Positions 35,640-44,946 of a stretch of DNA of 64,000 nt are shown here, piece after piece (position 1 is the first letter of the stretch; every line of letters begins with the position of its first letter). Below the pieces are notes generated by a model. The model saw nothing but the letters and a program-made list of their open reading frames with translations, was not told the origin of the DNA and ran no database searches. Source of the DNA: Jhaorihella thermophila (GTDB lineage: Bacteria; Pseudomonadota; Alphaproteobacteria; Rhodobacterales; Rhodobacteraceae); contig NZ_FNVD01000001.1 in NCBI RefSeq assembly GCF_900108275.1, forward strand, positions 248,001-312,000. The letters are read 5' to 3'. Made by a program: the position numbers and the translations under genes.

Positions 35640-36436
35640 CTGTCAGCTCCGATTCGCACGAATTTTCCGTTCACAAGGTGGATGCCGCATTCGGTCTTGT
35701 CGTGCCCGCGCCAGCGGCCCGAGCGGGGATCTTCGCCCGGCGCCACCGGCGAGGTGCAGGGCGCGCAGCCGATGGAGGGATAGCCGCGCGCCACCAGCGG
35801 GTGCCGGGGCAGGCGGTTTTCGTCCATATAGGTGGCGACGTCCTCGGGTGCCCAGTGGGCCAGCGGATTGATCTTGATCCGGCCGGTGCCTTCTTCGACC
35901 TCGAAGAAATCGAGCGCGGCGCGGGTGCCGGACTGGAACCGCTTGCGGCCGGTGATCCAGCCGTCGAACCCCGCGAGCGCCCGGTTGAGCGGCACGGTCT
36001 TGCGCAGCGCGCAGCAGGCGTCGGTGTTGTGCCGGTGCAGGGTGCCGTCGGGGTCGGCGGCGGCGATCTCCGCCTCGGCGGCGCGGATGATGCGCACATT
36101 CTTCAGCCCCAGCCGTTCGCTGAGCTCGACCTGGTAGACCAGGGTTTCGGTAAACAGCATCTCGGTGTCGATGAAGAGCACCGGGACGGTGTTGTCGATC
36201 ACCGCCGCCATGTGCAGCAGCACCACCGATTCCGCGCCGAAGCTGGAGACCAGCGCGATGCGGCCGGCCTCTTGCAGGGCGGCGCGCATCACCTCGGTCG
36301 CGCCATGGTGACGGTAGCGCGCGTTGAGCGCGGCAACCTTGTCCTCCAACGCCGCCTGCGCGGCGTCGGAGGCGCCTCCGGCGGGAGTATTTGAGGCAAG
36401 ATGAAGGGGCCGGTCTTTCATGTCGTCAAGCGGCAT
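35636..36436 (-). CDS. cysH: Adenylyl-sulfate (APS-type) reductase
   Basis: 266 residues, reducing activated sulfate to sulfite. The paired cysteines CCALRKT and CAPCTS ligate a [4Fe-4S] cluster, which marks APS rather than PAPS reductases; the catalytic Cys is in ECGIHLVNG at the C-terminus, and SSFGAESVVLLH binds the nucleotide. ATG 36436 overlaps the end of cysI. Oddity: residues about 8-23 (around PLHLASNTPAGGAS) are encoded by a copy of the dispersed repeat (36384-36407) read antisense, so this N-terminal stretch is derived from extragenic DNA and is probably not conserved. Confidence 0.92.
   Translation of the reverse strand: MPLDDMKDRPLHLASNTPAGGASDAAQAALEDKVAALNARYRHHGATEVMRAALQEAGRIALVSSFGAESVVLLHMAAVIDNTVPVLFIDTEMLFTETLVYQVELSERLGLKNVRIIRAAEAEIAAADPDGTLHRHNTDACCALRKTVPLNRALAGFDGWITGRKRFQSGTRAALDFFEVEEGTGRIKINPLAHWAPEDVATYMDENRLPRHPLVARGYPSIGCAPCTSPVAPGEDPRSGRWRGHDKTECGIHLVNGKFVRIGADR
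36384..36407 (+). repeat. Dispersed GTATTT...GAAG element, copy 5, inside cysH
   Basis: Plus strand GGAGTATTT, spacer, GCAAGATGAAG, flanked by CCTCCGGCG. All other copies are extragenic; this one is read antisense as codons near the start of cysH. Confidence 0.75.
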
Positions 36437-38090
36437 TGGCGCGGGTTTCCGGGTAGAGCGCGGCCTTGAAGGGCGCCGCCCCGAGCCTGCGCCAGGTTTC
36501 CAGGAAGGTTTCGGCGGGGCTTTCGCGCAGGTCGAGATAGGTTTCCACGATGCGTTCGATGGCCGGCACGATCTCGTCGTAGGAAAAGCCGGGGCCGGTG
36601 CGTTCGCCCAGAGTGGCCTCTTCGGTCCCGTCGCCGCCCAGCGTGATCTGGTAGGTTTCCACGCCGGCGCGGTCCAGCCCGAGGATGCCGATATGGCCCA
36701 CATGGTGGTGGCCGCAGGCGTTGATGCAGCCCGAGATCTTGATCTTGAGCGGGCCGATGTCGTGTTCCAGCTTCAATTCGTCGAAGCGGGTGGCGATCTT
36801 CTGGGCAACGGGGATCGAGCGCGCCGTGGCCAGCGCGCAATAGTCCATGCCCGGGCAGGCGATGATGTCCGAGATCAGGCCGATATTCGCGGTCGCAAGC
36901 CCGTTTTCGCGCAGCGTGGCATGGATCGCGGGCAGGTCGGATTTGTGCACATGCGGCAGGATCGCGTTCTGTTCGTGGCTGATGCGCAGTTCGCCGTAGG
37001 AATAGCGCTCGGCCAGATCCGCCATCACTCGCATCTGGTCCGAGCTGGCATCCCCCGGCGTGGCGCCGTGAGATTTCAGGCTGATGGTGACGATCGCGTG
37101 TTCGGGGTGGCGATGCGCGGTCAGGTTGGTGTCGGCCCAGCTGCGGAACACCGGGTCGGCGTCACGGGCCGCGTCGAACGCCGCGGTTGACCGCGTGCGG
37201 AAGGCGGGCGGGGCGAAGTCGGCCTTGATGCGGGCCAGCGTGTCGCGGTCCGCGCCCGACCAGGTGGGGCGGATCAGCGCGAAATGGCGTTCCACCCGGT
37301 CGCGGATGGCGTCGATGCCGTGTTCATGCACGGCGATCTTGATCCGCGCCTTGTATTTGTTGTCGCGGCGGCCGATCAGGTTGAAGGTGGTCAGCACCGC
37401 CTCGAGATAGGGCAGCAGATCGGCTTCGGGCAGGAAGTCCCGCAGCACCTTGCCGATCATCGGCGTGCGGCCCAGCCCGCCGCCCACGATCACCTCGAAA
37501 CCCAGTTGCCCGTCGCGTTCCACCAGCCGCAGCCCGACATCGTTCACGCGGGTGACGGCGCGGTCTTGGGCGCTGCCGGTCACGGCGATCTTGAACTTGC
37601 GCCCCAGGAACTGGAATTCGGGATGGTCGGTGGACCATTGCCGGATCAGCTCGGCATAGGGGCGGGGGTCGGCGATCTCGTCCGCGCTGGCGCCGGCGAA
37701 ATGGTCCGAGGTCACGTTGCGGATCGTGTTGCCGCTGGTCTGGATCGCGTGCAGGCCGACCTCGGCCAGCGCGTCCAGCATGTCCGGCACTTCACGCAGG
37801 CGCGGCCAGTTGTATTGCAGGTTCTGGCGCGTGGTGAAATGGCCATAGCCCCGGTCCCAGCGGTCGGCGACCTCGGCCAGTTTGCGCATCTGCGCCGGGT
37901 TCAGGGTGCCATAGGGGATCGCCACGCGCAGCATGTAGGCGTGCAGCTGCAGGTAGAGCCCGTTCATCAGCCGCAGCGGCTTAAATTCCTCTTCGGTCAG
38001 CGAGCCGTCGATGCGGCGTTCCACCTGGGCGCGGAACTGGGCGTTGCGGCGGGCCAGGAAGTCGCGGTCGAACTCGGTATAGCTGTACAT
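36426..38090 (-). CDS. cysI: Nitrite/sulfite reductase (siroheme, ferredoxin type)
   Basis: 554 residues, six-electron reduction of sulfite to sulfide. Siroheme/[4Fe-4S] cysteines in IIACPGMDYCALATARS and KISGCINACGHHHVGHIG; siroheme region GRTPMIGKVLRDFLPEADL, and TRQNLQYNWPRL near the N-terminus. Second gene after DUF2849; cysH start lies in its end. Could also reduce nitrite, but the cysH neighbour argues for sulfite. Confidence 0.92.
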   Translation of the reverse strand: MYSYTEFDRDFLARRNAQFRAQVERRIDGSLTEEEFKPLRLMNGLYLQLHAYMLRVAIPYGTLNPAQMRKLAEVADRWDRGYGHFTTRQNLQYNWPRLREVPDMLDALAEVGLHAIQTSGNTIRNVTSDHFAGASADEIADPRPYAELIRQWSTDHPEFQFLGRKFKIAVTGSAQDRAVTRVNDVGLRLVERDGQLGFEVIVGGGLGRTPMIGKVLRDFLPEADLLPYLEAVLTTFNLIGRRDNKYKARIKIAVHEHGIDAIRDRVERHFALIRPTWSGADRDTLARIKADFAPPAFRTRSTAAFDAARDADPVFRSWADTNLTAHRHPEHAIVTISLKSHGATPGDASSDQMRVMADLAERYSYGELRISHEQNAILPHVHKSDLPAIHATLRENGLATANIGLISDIIACPGMDYCALATARSIPVAQKIATRFDELKLEHDIGPLKIKISGCINACGHHHVGHIGILGLDRAGVETYQITLGGDGTEEATLGERTGPGFSYDEIVPAIERIVETYLDLRESPAETFLETWRRLGAAPFKAALYPETRANAA

Positions 38091-38171
38091 GGGCGGTATC
38101 CTTGCGTCGGGTCAGCCCCGGGCCGGCGGCTCGGGCAGCCGGGCCGGGGGAGAGGCGGGTTCGGCCTGGGG

Positions 38172-38498
38172 TCAGGCCCGGGGCTGTTGGCTGGACTGTT
38201 GGCGGGCTTGCTGTTTTCCGTGGAAATAGTTGGACGGGCCGGAGCGGCGGAATTCCTCACGGAAATGGGTGGGCTCGGGGCCGTTCGGGCCGATCGCCAC
38301 CTCGGCGAGATAGGCGCCGACCACGCGATTCTGCTGGGCTTCGGCAAAAAGCAGGCGCAGCTGGGCGTGGGCTTCGTCGGTGATGACCTCGGCCTCTTCC
38401 AGCTGCCGCGACCAGCGGTCGTCGGCGGTCAGGTAGATCACGTCGCCCTCGAACAGGTCCGAGGCGGTCACCACCTTGGGGGTAAAGGCGCGTTTCAT
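38172..38498 (-). CDS. DUF2849 protein
   Basis: 108 residues: MKRAFTPKVVTASDLFEGDV, YLTADDRWSRQLEEAEVI, LRLLFAEAQQNRVVGAYLAE, then a Gln/Ser-rich tail. A small protein found just upstream of cysI in Rhodobacterales; function unknown. Here it is the first gene of the operon, divergent from an Lrp regulator; the siroheme synthase gene (cysG) often found in front of it is absent. Confidence 0.88.
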   Translation of the reverse strand: MKRAFTPKVVTASDLFEGDVIYLTADDRWSRQLEEAEVITDEAHAQLRLLFAEAQQNRVVGAYLAEVAIGPNGPEPTHFREEFRRSGPSNYFHGKQQARQQSSQQPRA

Positions 38499-38645
38499 GG
38501 GGCTGGCTCCGAAATCGGTTCATCTCTTGGGTGGAATATAGGAAATTGTTCTGGTACCAGGCCATATATCCGCAGAAATAAGGACGTTCGTTTTGTTTAG
38601 GTGGCGGGCCGGGGCGAATGATCCAGCGAAAGGGGAAAATCGGGA

Positions 38646-39128
38646 ATGACGGTGCGCATTGACGCGATGGATCGGAAAATCCTCACCGAGCTGCAGCGGG
38701 ACGCCAGCCAGTCGCTGGACGAGATCGCCCGCCGCGTGGGCAGTTCAAAGACGCCGGTATGGAACCGGATTCGCAAGTTGCGCGGGGCCGGGGTGATCGG
38801 CCGGCAGACGGTGATTCTGGACCCCGAGGCGCTGGGATTCGAGGCCTGTTTCTTCGTGCTGATCCGCACGTCCGAACATGACGCGGGCTGGCAGGCGGCG
38901 TTTCTCAAGGCACTGCGCGACCGGCCCGAGGTGCAGGAGGCGCACCGGCTGGCGGGGGACATCGATTATATCCTCAAGGTGCGCGTGCCCAACGCGCGGG
39001 CCTATGATGCCTTCTACCAGGCGCTGATTTCCGAGGTGAAGGTGCACAACGTCACCGCCCTGCTGTCGATGGAGGAAATCAAGTCCACCACCGAATTGCC
39101 GCTGATGGACGGGCAGGGCCGGCGCTGA
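38646..39128 (+). CDS. Lrp/AsnC-family regulator
   Basis: 160 residues: winged helix-turn-helix (MDRKILTELQRDASQSLDEI, SKTPVWNRIRKL) and a C-terminal RAM ligand domain (FEACFFVLIRTSEHD, HRLAGDIDYILKVRVPNARA, HNVTALLSMEEIKSTTELPL). Divergent from the sulfur operon with about 147 bases between, so it probably regulates it, perhaps in response to a sulfur amino acid. Confidence 0.9.
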   Translation: MTVRIDAMDRKILTELQRDASQSLDEIARRVGSSKTPVWNRIRKLRGAGVIGRQTVILDPEALGFEACFFVLIRTSEHDAGWQAAFLKALRDRPEVQEAHRLAGDIDYILKVRVPNARAYDAFYQALISEVKVHNVTALLSMEEIKSTTELPLMDGQGRR

Positions 39129-39253
39129 CGTAAAGGAAGTGACGGGGGAAGGGGCGCGCGTCCCGAAAACGGCGCGGGCAGGTCGCAAACGAAGGCGACG
39201 GCGCGGACCGCGGGTGGCGAGGCTGGCGCAAAGCCACATGCGGGAGAGAGCGG

Positions 39254-40210
39254 ATGCGCGTCGGATTCGTCGGTCTGGGAAATGTCGGGGGCAAGCTGTC
39301 GGGCAGCCTGCTGCGCAACGGGGTGGATTTGGTCGTCCATGACCTGAACCCCGATCTGGTCGCGGCGTTCGTCGAGCGCGGCGCGGCGGCGGGCGAAGGC
39401 CCGTCGGCGATGATGCGCGACTGTGACGCGGTGATCACCTGCCTGCCCAGCCCCGCGGCGTCGGACGCGGTGATGCGCGAGATGCTGCCCGAGGTCGGCC
39501 CCGGCAAGATCTGGATGGAGATGTCCACCACCGACGAGGCCGAGGTGAAACGTCTGGGCGCGCAGGTGATCGACCGCGGCGGCGCGGCGGTGGACTGCCC
39601 GGTGTCGGGCGGCTGCCATCGCGCGGCGACGGGCAATATCAGCATCTTTGCCGGCTGCGACCGGGAAACCTTCGAACGAATCCTGCCGCTCCTGACCAAG
39701 ATGGGCCGGCGGATCCTGCACACCGGGCCGCTGGGCAGTGCGAGCATCCTAAAGGTGGTGACCAATTACCTTGCGACGGCGAACCTGGTTTCGCTGGCCG
39801 AGGCGCTGACCGTGTCCAGGGCGGCGGGGATGGACCTGAACGTGGCCTACGAGGCGATCCGCATTTCCTCGGGCAATTCCTTCGTGCATGAAACCGAAAG
39901 TCAGGTGATCCTGAACGGCAGCCGCGACATTTCCTTCACCATGGACCTGGTGGCCAAGGATATCGGGCTGTTTCAGCAGGTCGCCGACCGGGTCGGCGTG
40001 CCGCTCGAGCTGAACCCGCTGATGATAGAGATCTTCCGCGACGGAATAGACCGGTTCGGCCCGCGCGAGTTGTCGCCCAACATCATCAAGCGGCTGGAAG
40101 AGGCCACGGGGCTGGACATTCGCGCACCGGGATTTCCGGCCAAAATGGTCGATGACGAAGCCGAAGCGCCGGGCGCCGAGGTAATCGTCCGGCGTCCGGC
40201 GGCGGAATAG
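39254..40210 (+). CDS. 3-hydroxyisobutyrate dehydrogenase-family oxidoreductase
   Basis: 318 residues. N-terminal Rossmann motif MRVGFVGLGNVGGKLSGSLL, the beta-hydroxyacid signature around DCPVSGGCHRAATGNISIF, and the catalytic Lys in SASILKVVTNYLATANLVSL. Substrate class includes 3-hydroxyisobutyrate, tartronate semialdehyde and related acids; which is not resolvable. ATG follows GGAGAGAG. Confidence 0.85.
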   Translation: MRVGFVGLGNVGGKLSGSLLRNGVDLVVHDLNPDLVAAFVERGAAAGEGPSAMMRDCDAVITCLPSPAASDAVMREMLPEVGPGKIWMEMSTTDEAEVKRLGAQVIDRGGAAVDCPVSGGCHRAATGNISIFAGCDRETFERILPLLTKMGRRILHTGPLGSASILKVVTNYLATANLVSLAEALTVSRAAGMDLNVAYEAIRISSGNSFVHETESQVILNGSRDISFTMDLVAKDIGLFQQVADRVGVPLELNPLMIEIFRDGIDRFGPRELSPNIIKRLEEATGLDIRAPGFPAKMVDDEAEAPGAEVIVRRPAAE

Positions 40211-40225
40211 ACGGCTGGCGCCGGC

Positions 40226-40780
40226 TCAGACGTTGCTCCAAGCCACTTGCGGAGCAAAACGGGGGCGCGTGAAGACGAAGTTGTCCAAGTCCAAGTTGCC
40301 GAAACCGACATTGAAGATCGGCTCGTAGGTATTGCTGCTCTCGACCAGGATCACGCGCTCGCCGTCCGGCATCTGCGGCAGGCGGGCCTTGATGTCCTGG
40401 AGATTGTTGTCGTTGCGTGGATAGGTATAGATCCCCCGGACCCGCGACCAGTCCACATAGTATCGGTCCTTCGCGGCATCATAGCGCACGACGCTGATGC
40501 GCAGCCCGACCGGCGCCTGGTCGCGCACCATCGTCTGGAACAGGGCATACATGCTGTCGATATAGGTGTCGTTGATCGCCTCGGTCTCGCGCGAGATCAG
40601 GTCGCCGACAGTGTAGGCGGCCTTCACGTTCAGCGCGCTTTGGCGGTAGCCGTCAAAAAAGACGTAGCTTGCCATGAACGCCCAGAACAGAAGCGGGACG
40701 ATGAGGACGAATTCGACGGTGATACTGCCACGTTCGTCGCGGGCATATCCCGAAAGGATGCGGCGCAGAGCGTAGGGCAT
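40226..40780 (-). CDS. TadE-like pilus assembly protein
   Basis: 184 residues. Short basic start, RDERGSITVEFVLIVPLLFW (TadE/pseudopilin-like hydrophobic segment at about 17-40), then a soluble extracytoplasmic domain. Third gene of a tadG-tadE-tadE set on the minus strand; the Tad secretion machinery is not in the window. Confidence 0.85.
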   Translation of the reverse strand: MPYALRRILSGYARDERGSITVEFVLIVPLLFWAFMASYVFFDGYRQSALNVKAAYTVGDLISRETEAINDTYIDSMYALFQTMVRDQAPVGLRISVVRYDAAKDRYYVDWSRVRGIYTYPRNDNNLQDIKARLPQMPDGERVILVESSNTYEPIFNVGFGNLDLDNFVFTRPRFAPQVAWSNV

Positions 40781-40783
40781 GGT

Positions 40784-41317
40784 TTACCTCGGTTCCTGAA
40801 CAAAGACACTCACCGCAACCAGCGCGTAGCCTCCGTCGGCGGTATCGGACAGTTGCTTGCCCAGTCCGCTGCTTGGAAAGATCGGGTCGAACTTGGCGCA
40901 GGCGCGCAGCAGCATCAGTTCGTTTTCCTGGCCGTTGACAAAGTTGCGCACGGGCGAGAGTTCTTCGGCGCGGTTGATGCAATCGGGGGCGGCCAGAGCG
41001 CCGTTCCAGTTGCGCGGGTCCAGCCGGATCATTTCGAGCCGCAGTGAATTCTGGCAGTCGGTGATCACGGCCGACCGGGCGCACAACTGATCGCGGATGT
41101 CGTCATGGGTCATCACCTGCCCGGTCCCCAGCCGGATGTCGCGCACGGTCAGGTCCATGGCGCGCTCCAGCATGGCCTGTTTGAAGGTTACCATCCCCAG
41201 TTCGATCCCCGAGAACATGATGGTCATGACCGCCGGAAAGACGAGAACGAATTCGACCGTTCCCGCGCCGGTCTGGGATCGCCGGAATCGGCGCAGCAGG
41301 TGTCCAAGCCGTTTCAT
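40784..41317 (-). CDS. TadE/TadF-like pilus assembly protein
   Basis: 177 residues. FRRSQTGAGTVEFVLVFPAV carries the prepilin-like processing and hydrophobic region; the rest has paired cysteines (QLCARSAVITDCQN and CINRAEE). Start overlaps the TadG-like stop (ATGA), three bases before the next TadE. Confidence 0.85.
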   Translation of the reverse strand: MKRLGHLLRRFRRSQTGAGTVEFVLVFPAVMTIMFSGIELGMVTFKQAMLERAMDLTVRDIRLGTGQVMTHDDIRDQLCARSAVITDCQNSLRLEMIRLDPRNWNGALAAPDCINRAEELSPVRNFVNGQENELMLLRACAKFDPIFPSSGLGKQLSDTADGGYALVAVSVFVQEPR

Positions 41318-43020
41318 TGGGTCAGCCTCAGTTTGCGGATGGAAGACGCGATCGCGGCAAAGGCGTCGCGGATTTCCAGCCCCTTCACGTCGAAATAGTG
41401 ACTGTCCGAGCTGGCGCAGTCCATCAGAACCGCCTTGCCGTTCGACGGAGCCTCGAAGCTGATCGTGTAGACCACGATCCCGGCGTCCTTGGCGGCGTCG
41501 CAGATGGCATGGGAGCGCCAGTTCTTGGAATTGGGCCGGATGTCGTCATAGACGTCGATCCAGTCGTAATAGTCGCTGGCCTTGTAGTGCATCTGATAGC
41601 GCATGTAGGCATGGCCGGATACCGAGGCCAGGTTCCACAGTTGCGGGTAGCTCAGCCGATAGGCGCGCGAGCCGCCCGCGGGGGCGTCGCGCCACTTGCG
41701 ATTGTGCGGGTAGAAATAGCCCCAGTCCACGCAGGGATCCACGCCGCCGGCGTTTTCGGCGTTGTTGTGGTCGCTGGAATTGCCCGGCGCGCACTGGTCG
41801 CCATTGCCCCAGCCATTGTTGCCCTTGGACTTTTTCTTGCCCCAGATCGAGAACCGCTTGCGCTTGGGGTCGTACCAGACGTCCGTCGGCCCGTCGCGGT
41901 ATTCGTCCTTCATTACGTATTCGGTGGTGTTCTCGCCGTCGCTCATCAGCACGATGACCTTGAGCGTGCCGCCGTCGGAAAAGTCGTTCGGGCGCCCGTC
42001 AAAGCCGACATCCACGATGCCATCGTCCACCAGGTCGCCGATGGCGGGGCGGGCGGCGGGATCCAGCAGGGCGCTGCCCCACTTCATGCCGATCTCGATC
42101 GAGGTGTTGCCGCTGGCGGAAAGCTGGTTGATCTTGTTCTGAAGGGCGCTGATGTTGTTCGACACCGGAAAAATCTCTGACCCGGAATCGGTGCGGCAGA
42201 CCCGGTAATTGGCCTTCGTGCCATAGCGATAGCTCGACCACGGGTCGAAATGGCCCGACCGTTGCAGCCGCTGGGTGACCGTGATCGCCGTCGTCCGATA
42301 GTCCGCATCGTCGAAATCGACGCAGTTGTTGTAACTGTGCTCGTTCGTGACGTTGAACTTGGACAGCAGCGCGCCGCCGACATTCACCTGGCTGGAGAAC
42401 GGGACGATCGAAATGCTGGCGCCACCCGGCGCGCTGGTCGAGATCACCGTGTCCACGAATTCCTTGGCTGCGATCTTGAGGTTCTTCAGCCTGTTGCGGG
42501 ACCCCATCGAGCCCGACACGTCCAGGACCATCGACACTTCCAGCTTGTCCAGACGTTCTTCCGCCGTGGTCGAGGCCGGGACGGTCAGGGAATCCACGCC
42601 CGACATGTGCATGAACTGGGTGGGAAAGCTGAATTCCGCCGAGGCCGAGACGCTGCGATAGCCAAAGCCCTGATCCACCGTGACGTTGCTGAGATAATCC
42701 AGCATGCCGGCCTTGGCGAGATAGTCGTGCACGACCTCCTCGGGATCCTTGACCTGGTCGAGGTCTGCCGCCGCCAGCGCCGCCCGGTCCAGCGTGTTCT
42801 GCAGTGCAGCGCGATCACGCTCGAACCGCATCAGGTCCACGCCGATGCCGGCGGTTATCAGGATGATCAGGAACACGAAGATGCCCATGATCAGCAGGGC
42901 GCCGTCCTCGTCCCTTGCAAAACGGCGGGCCATGACAGCGAGGTGCTGGCGAATGGACCGTGCGGTGGCATGGCGGCTGATCCCGGTCCTGCTCAAGGGG
43001 CGATGATTGAAACCGTTCAT
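41314..43020 (-). CDS. TadG-like protein with von Willebrand A domain
   Basis: 568 residues. TadG-type N-terminus (RDEDGALLIMGIFVFLIILI, membrane helix about 40-62) and a VWA domain with MIDAS motif DVSGSMGSRNRL plus MSDGENTTEYV. An insert rich in Trp, Asn, Cys (CVDWGYFYPHNRKWRDAP) interrupts the VWA region. Extracytoplasmic adhesion or pilus-assembly role. ATG 43020 chosen for the compact N-terminus; the open frame extends further upstream. Confidence 0.87.
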   Translation of the reverse strand: MNGFNHRPLSRTGISRHATARSIRQHLAVMARRFARDEDGALLIMGIFVFLIILITAGIGVDLMRFERDRAALQNTLDRAALAAADLDQVKDPEEVVHDYLAKAGMLDYLSNVTVDQGFGYRSVSASAEFSFPTQFMHMSGVDSLTVPASTTAEERLDKLEVSMVLDVSGSMGSRNRLKNLKIAAKEFVDTVISTSAPGGASISIVPFSSQVNVGGALLSKFNVTNEHSYNNCVDFDDADYRTTAITVTQRLQRSGHFDPWSSYRYGTKANYRVCRTDSGSEIFPVSNNISALQNKINQLSASGNTSIEIGMKWGSALLDPAARPAIGDLVDDGIVDVGFDGRPNDFSDGGTLKVIVLMSDGENTTEYVMKDEYRDGPTDVWYDPKRKRFSIWGKKKSKGNNGWGNGDQCAPGNSSDHNNAENAGGVDPCVDWGYFYPHNRKWRDAPAGGSRAYRLSYPQLWNLASVSGHAYMRYQMHYKASDYYDWIDVYDDIRPNSKNWRSHAICDAAKDAGIVVYTISFEAPSNGKAVLMDCASSDSHYFDVKGLEIRDAFAAIASSIRKLRLTQ

Positions 43021-43345
43021 GGTAAACCTCGCTTGCCGGGTGGCCCGACAGGTCGTGAAACGTGCTTGTCCGAAAACGCTTATGCGCGCTGAACGTGACC
43101 GGATTGAGGCAAGAATCAAGCTGGAACGGGACATTGTTCCGCCTTCCGGAAACAGTCTCCCGCCACAGTGCCACTGTTCGTCATCCGGAAAACGGCAAGC
43201 CGGGAAATGCAAAAATTCTTGCAAACGGAAAAGTTTTCGAAGTGACCAAAAATTAGGCATTTCCCGGTTGAAGACTGGGTTACGGTGGGTCACAAGACCC
43301 CTGCGGCGACTCGCCGCAGACTCGGTTTTTCCAAGGAGGGCCCCA
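43021..43345. other. Divergent intergenic region with gdh leader hairpins
   Basis: 325 bases between tadG and the glutamate dehydrogenase. Near the gdh start are two abutting hairpins: 43287-43300 (GGGTC, ACAA, GACCC) and 43301-43319 (CTGCGGCG, ACT, CGCCGCAG), then CTCGGTTTTT and the ribosome site AAGGAGGG. Terminator-like arrangement in a leader. No small gene recognised. Confidence 0.55.
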
Positions 43346-44776
43346 ATGGCGCCGAGACAGGAACCCAGCTTTCGCGAAAGTGTTGACCTGATGTTCAACA
43401 GGGCCGCGGCCCTGATGGACCTGCCGCCGGGGCTGGAGGAAAAGATACGGGTCTGCAACGCCACCTATACGGTGCGCTTCGGCGTGCGTCTGCGCGGCCA
43501 GATCCAGACCTTCACCGGCTATCGGTCGGTCCATTCGGAACATATGGAGCCGGTCAAGGGCGGGATCCGCTATGCGCTTTCGGTGAACCAGGACGAGGTC
43601 GAGGCGCTGGCGGCGCTGATGACCTACAAATGCGCCCTGGTCGAGGCGCCGTTCGGCGGCTCCAAGGGGGGCTTGTGCATCGACCCGCGCCAGTATGACG
43701 AATACGAACTGGAAATGATCACCCGGCGCTTTGCCTATGAGCTGGCCAAGCGCGACCTGATCAACCCCGCCCAGAACGTGCCCGCCCCCGACATGGGCAC
43801 GGGCGAGCGCGAGATGGCCTGGATCGCGGATCAGTATGCGCGGATGAACACCACCGACATCAATGCCCGCGCCTGCGTCACCGGCAAGCCGCTGAACGCG
43901 GGCGGCATCGCCGGGCGGGTCGAGGCAACGGGCCGCGGCGTGCAATACGCGCTGCAGGAGTTTTTCCGCCATCCCCATGACGTGAAGAAGGCCGGCTTGT
44001 CCGGCACGCTGGATGGCAAGCGGATCATCGTGCAGGGGCTGGGCAACGTGGGCTATCACGCGGCCAAGTTCCTGTCGGAAGAAGACGGCGCGCGCATCAC
44101 CGGAATCATCGAACGCGACGGCGCCCTGTTCGACGAGGACGGGCTGGATGTCGAGGCGGTGCGCAACTGGATCGTCCACCACGGCGGGGTCACCGGCTAT
44201 CCGGATGCGCTGCACCACGCCGAAGGGGCCGCCGTTCTCGAAGAAGAGTGCGACATCCTGATTCCGGCGGCGATGGAGGGGGTGATCAACCTCTCCAACG
44301 CCGAGCGGATCAAGGCCAAACTGATCCTCGAGGCCGCAAACGGGCCGGTCACCGCCGGCGCCGACGAGATCCTGCGCGACAGGGGCGTGGTCATCATCCC
44401 CGACATGTATGCCAATGCCGGCGGCGTGACCGTGTCCTATTTCGAATGGGTCAAAAACCTCAGCCACATCCGGTTCGGCCGGATGCAGCGCCGGCAGGAA
44501 GAGGCGCGCCACCAGCTGGTGGTGGCGGAACTCGAAAGGCTCGACCGCTATCTGGGCGACGCTTGGTCGATGACCCCGGATTTCAAGAGCAAATATCTGC
44601 GCGGCGCGGACGAGCTGGAACTGGTCCGGTCGGGGCTGGATGACACGATGCGGATTGCCTACCAGTCGATGAGCGAGGTCTGGAACGACCGCGCCGATGT
44701 CGAGGATCTGCGCACGGCGGCCTATCTCGTCGCCATCGACCGCGTGGCCAAGAGCTATCGCGCCAAGGGGTTGTGA
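43346..44776 (+). CDS. Glu/Leu/Phe/Val dehydrogenase (glutamate dehydrogenase)
   Basis: 476 residues. Substrate-binding HMEPVKGGIRYALSVNQDEV and catalytic Lys in YKCALVEAPFGGSKGGLCID; NAD domain IIVQGLGNVGYHAAKFL; C-terminal PDMYANAGGVTVSYFEWVKN. Interconverts glutamate and 2-oxoglutarate with ammonia. ATG 43346 follows AAGGAGGG; the in-frame extension upstream contains the leader hairpins and is not coding. Confidence 0.92.
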   Translation: MAPRQEPSFRESVDLMFNRAAALMDLPPGLEEKIRVCNATYTVRFGVRLRGQIQTFTGYRSVHSEHMEPVKGGIRYALSVNQDEVEALAALMTYKCALVEAPFGGSKGGLCIDPRQYDEYELEMITRRFAYELAKRDLINPAQNVPAPDMGTGEREMAWIADQYARMNTTDINARACVTGKPLNAGGIAGRVEATGRGVQYALQEFFRHPHDVKKAGLSGTLDGKRIIVQGLGNVGYHAAKFLSEEDGARITGIIERDGALFDEDGLDVEAVRNWIVHHGGVTGYPDALHHAEGAAVLEEECDILIPAAMEGVINLSNAERIKAKLILEAANGPVTAGADEILRDRGVVIIPDMYANAGGVTVSYFEWVKNLSHIRFGRMQRRQEEARHQLVVAELERLDRYLGDAWSMTPDFKSKYLRGADELELVRSGLDDTMRIAYQSMSEVWNDRADVEDLRTAAYLVAIDRVAKSYRAKGL

Positions 44777-44946
44777 TCCGGCGGGGTGCCGACTGATCCG
44801 GGCTGGAGGGCGGCATGACCGCCGTCCTGCCGGTTTCACGGCACCGACCGCAGCGCGCTTCGGACTCCGCCGGTCGTTTGCGGGACCACGGGCGGGGACA
44901 CAAAGCGGGTGACGGCTCGGGCGTTTCGTGTCAGTATGCGGGTTGA

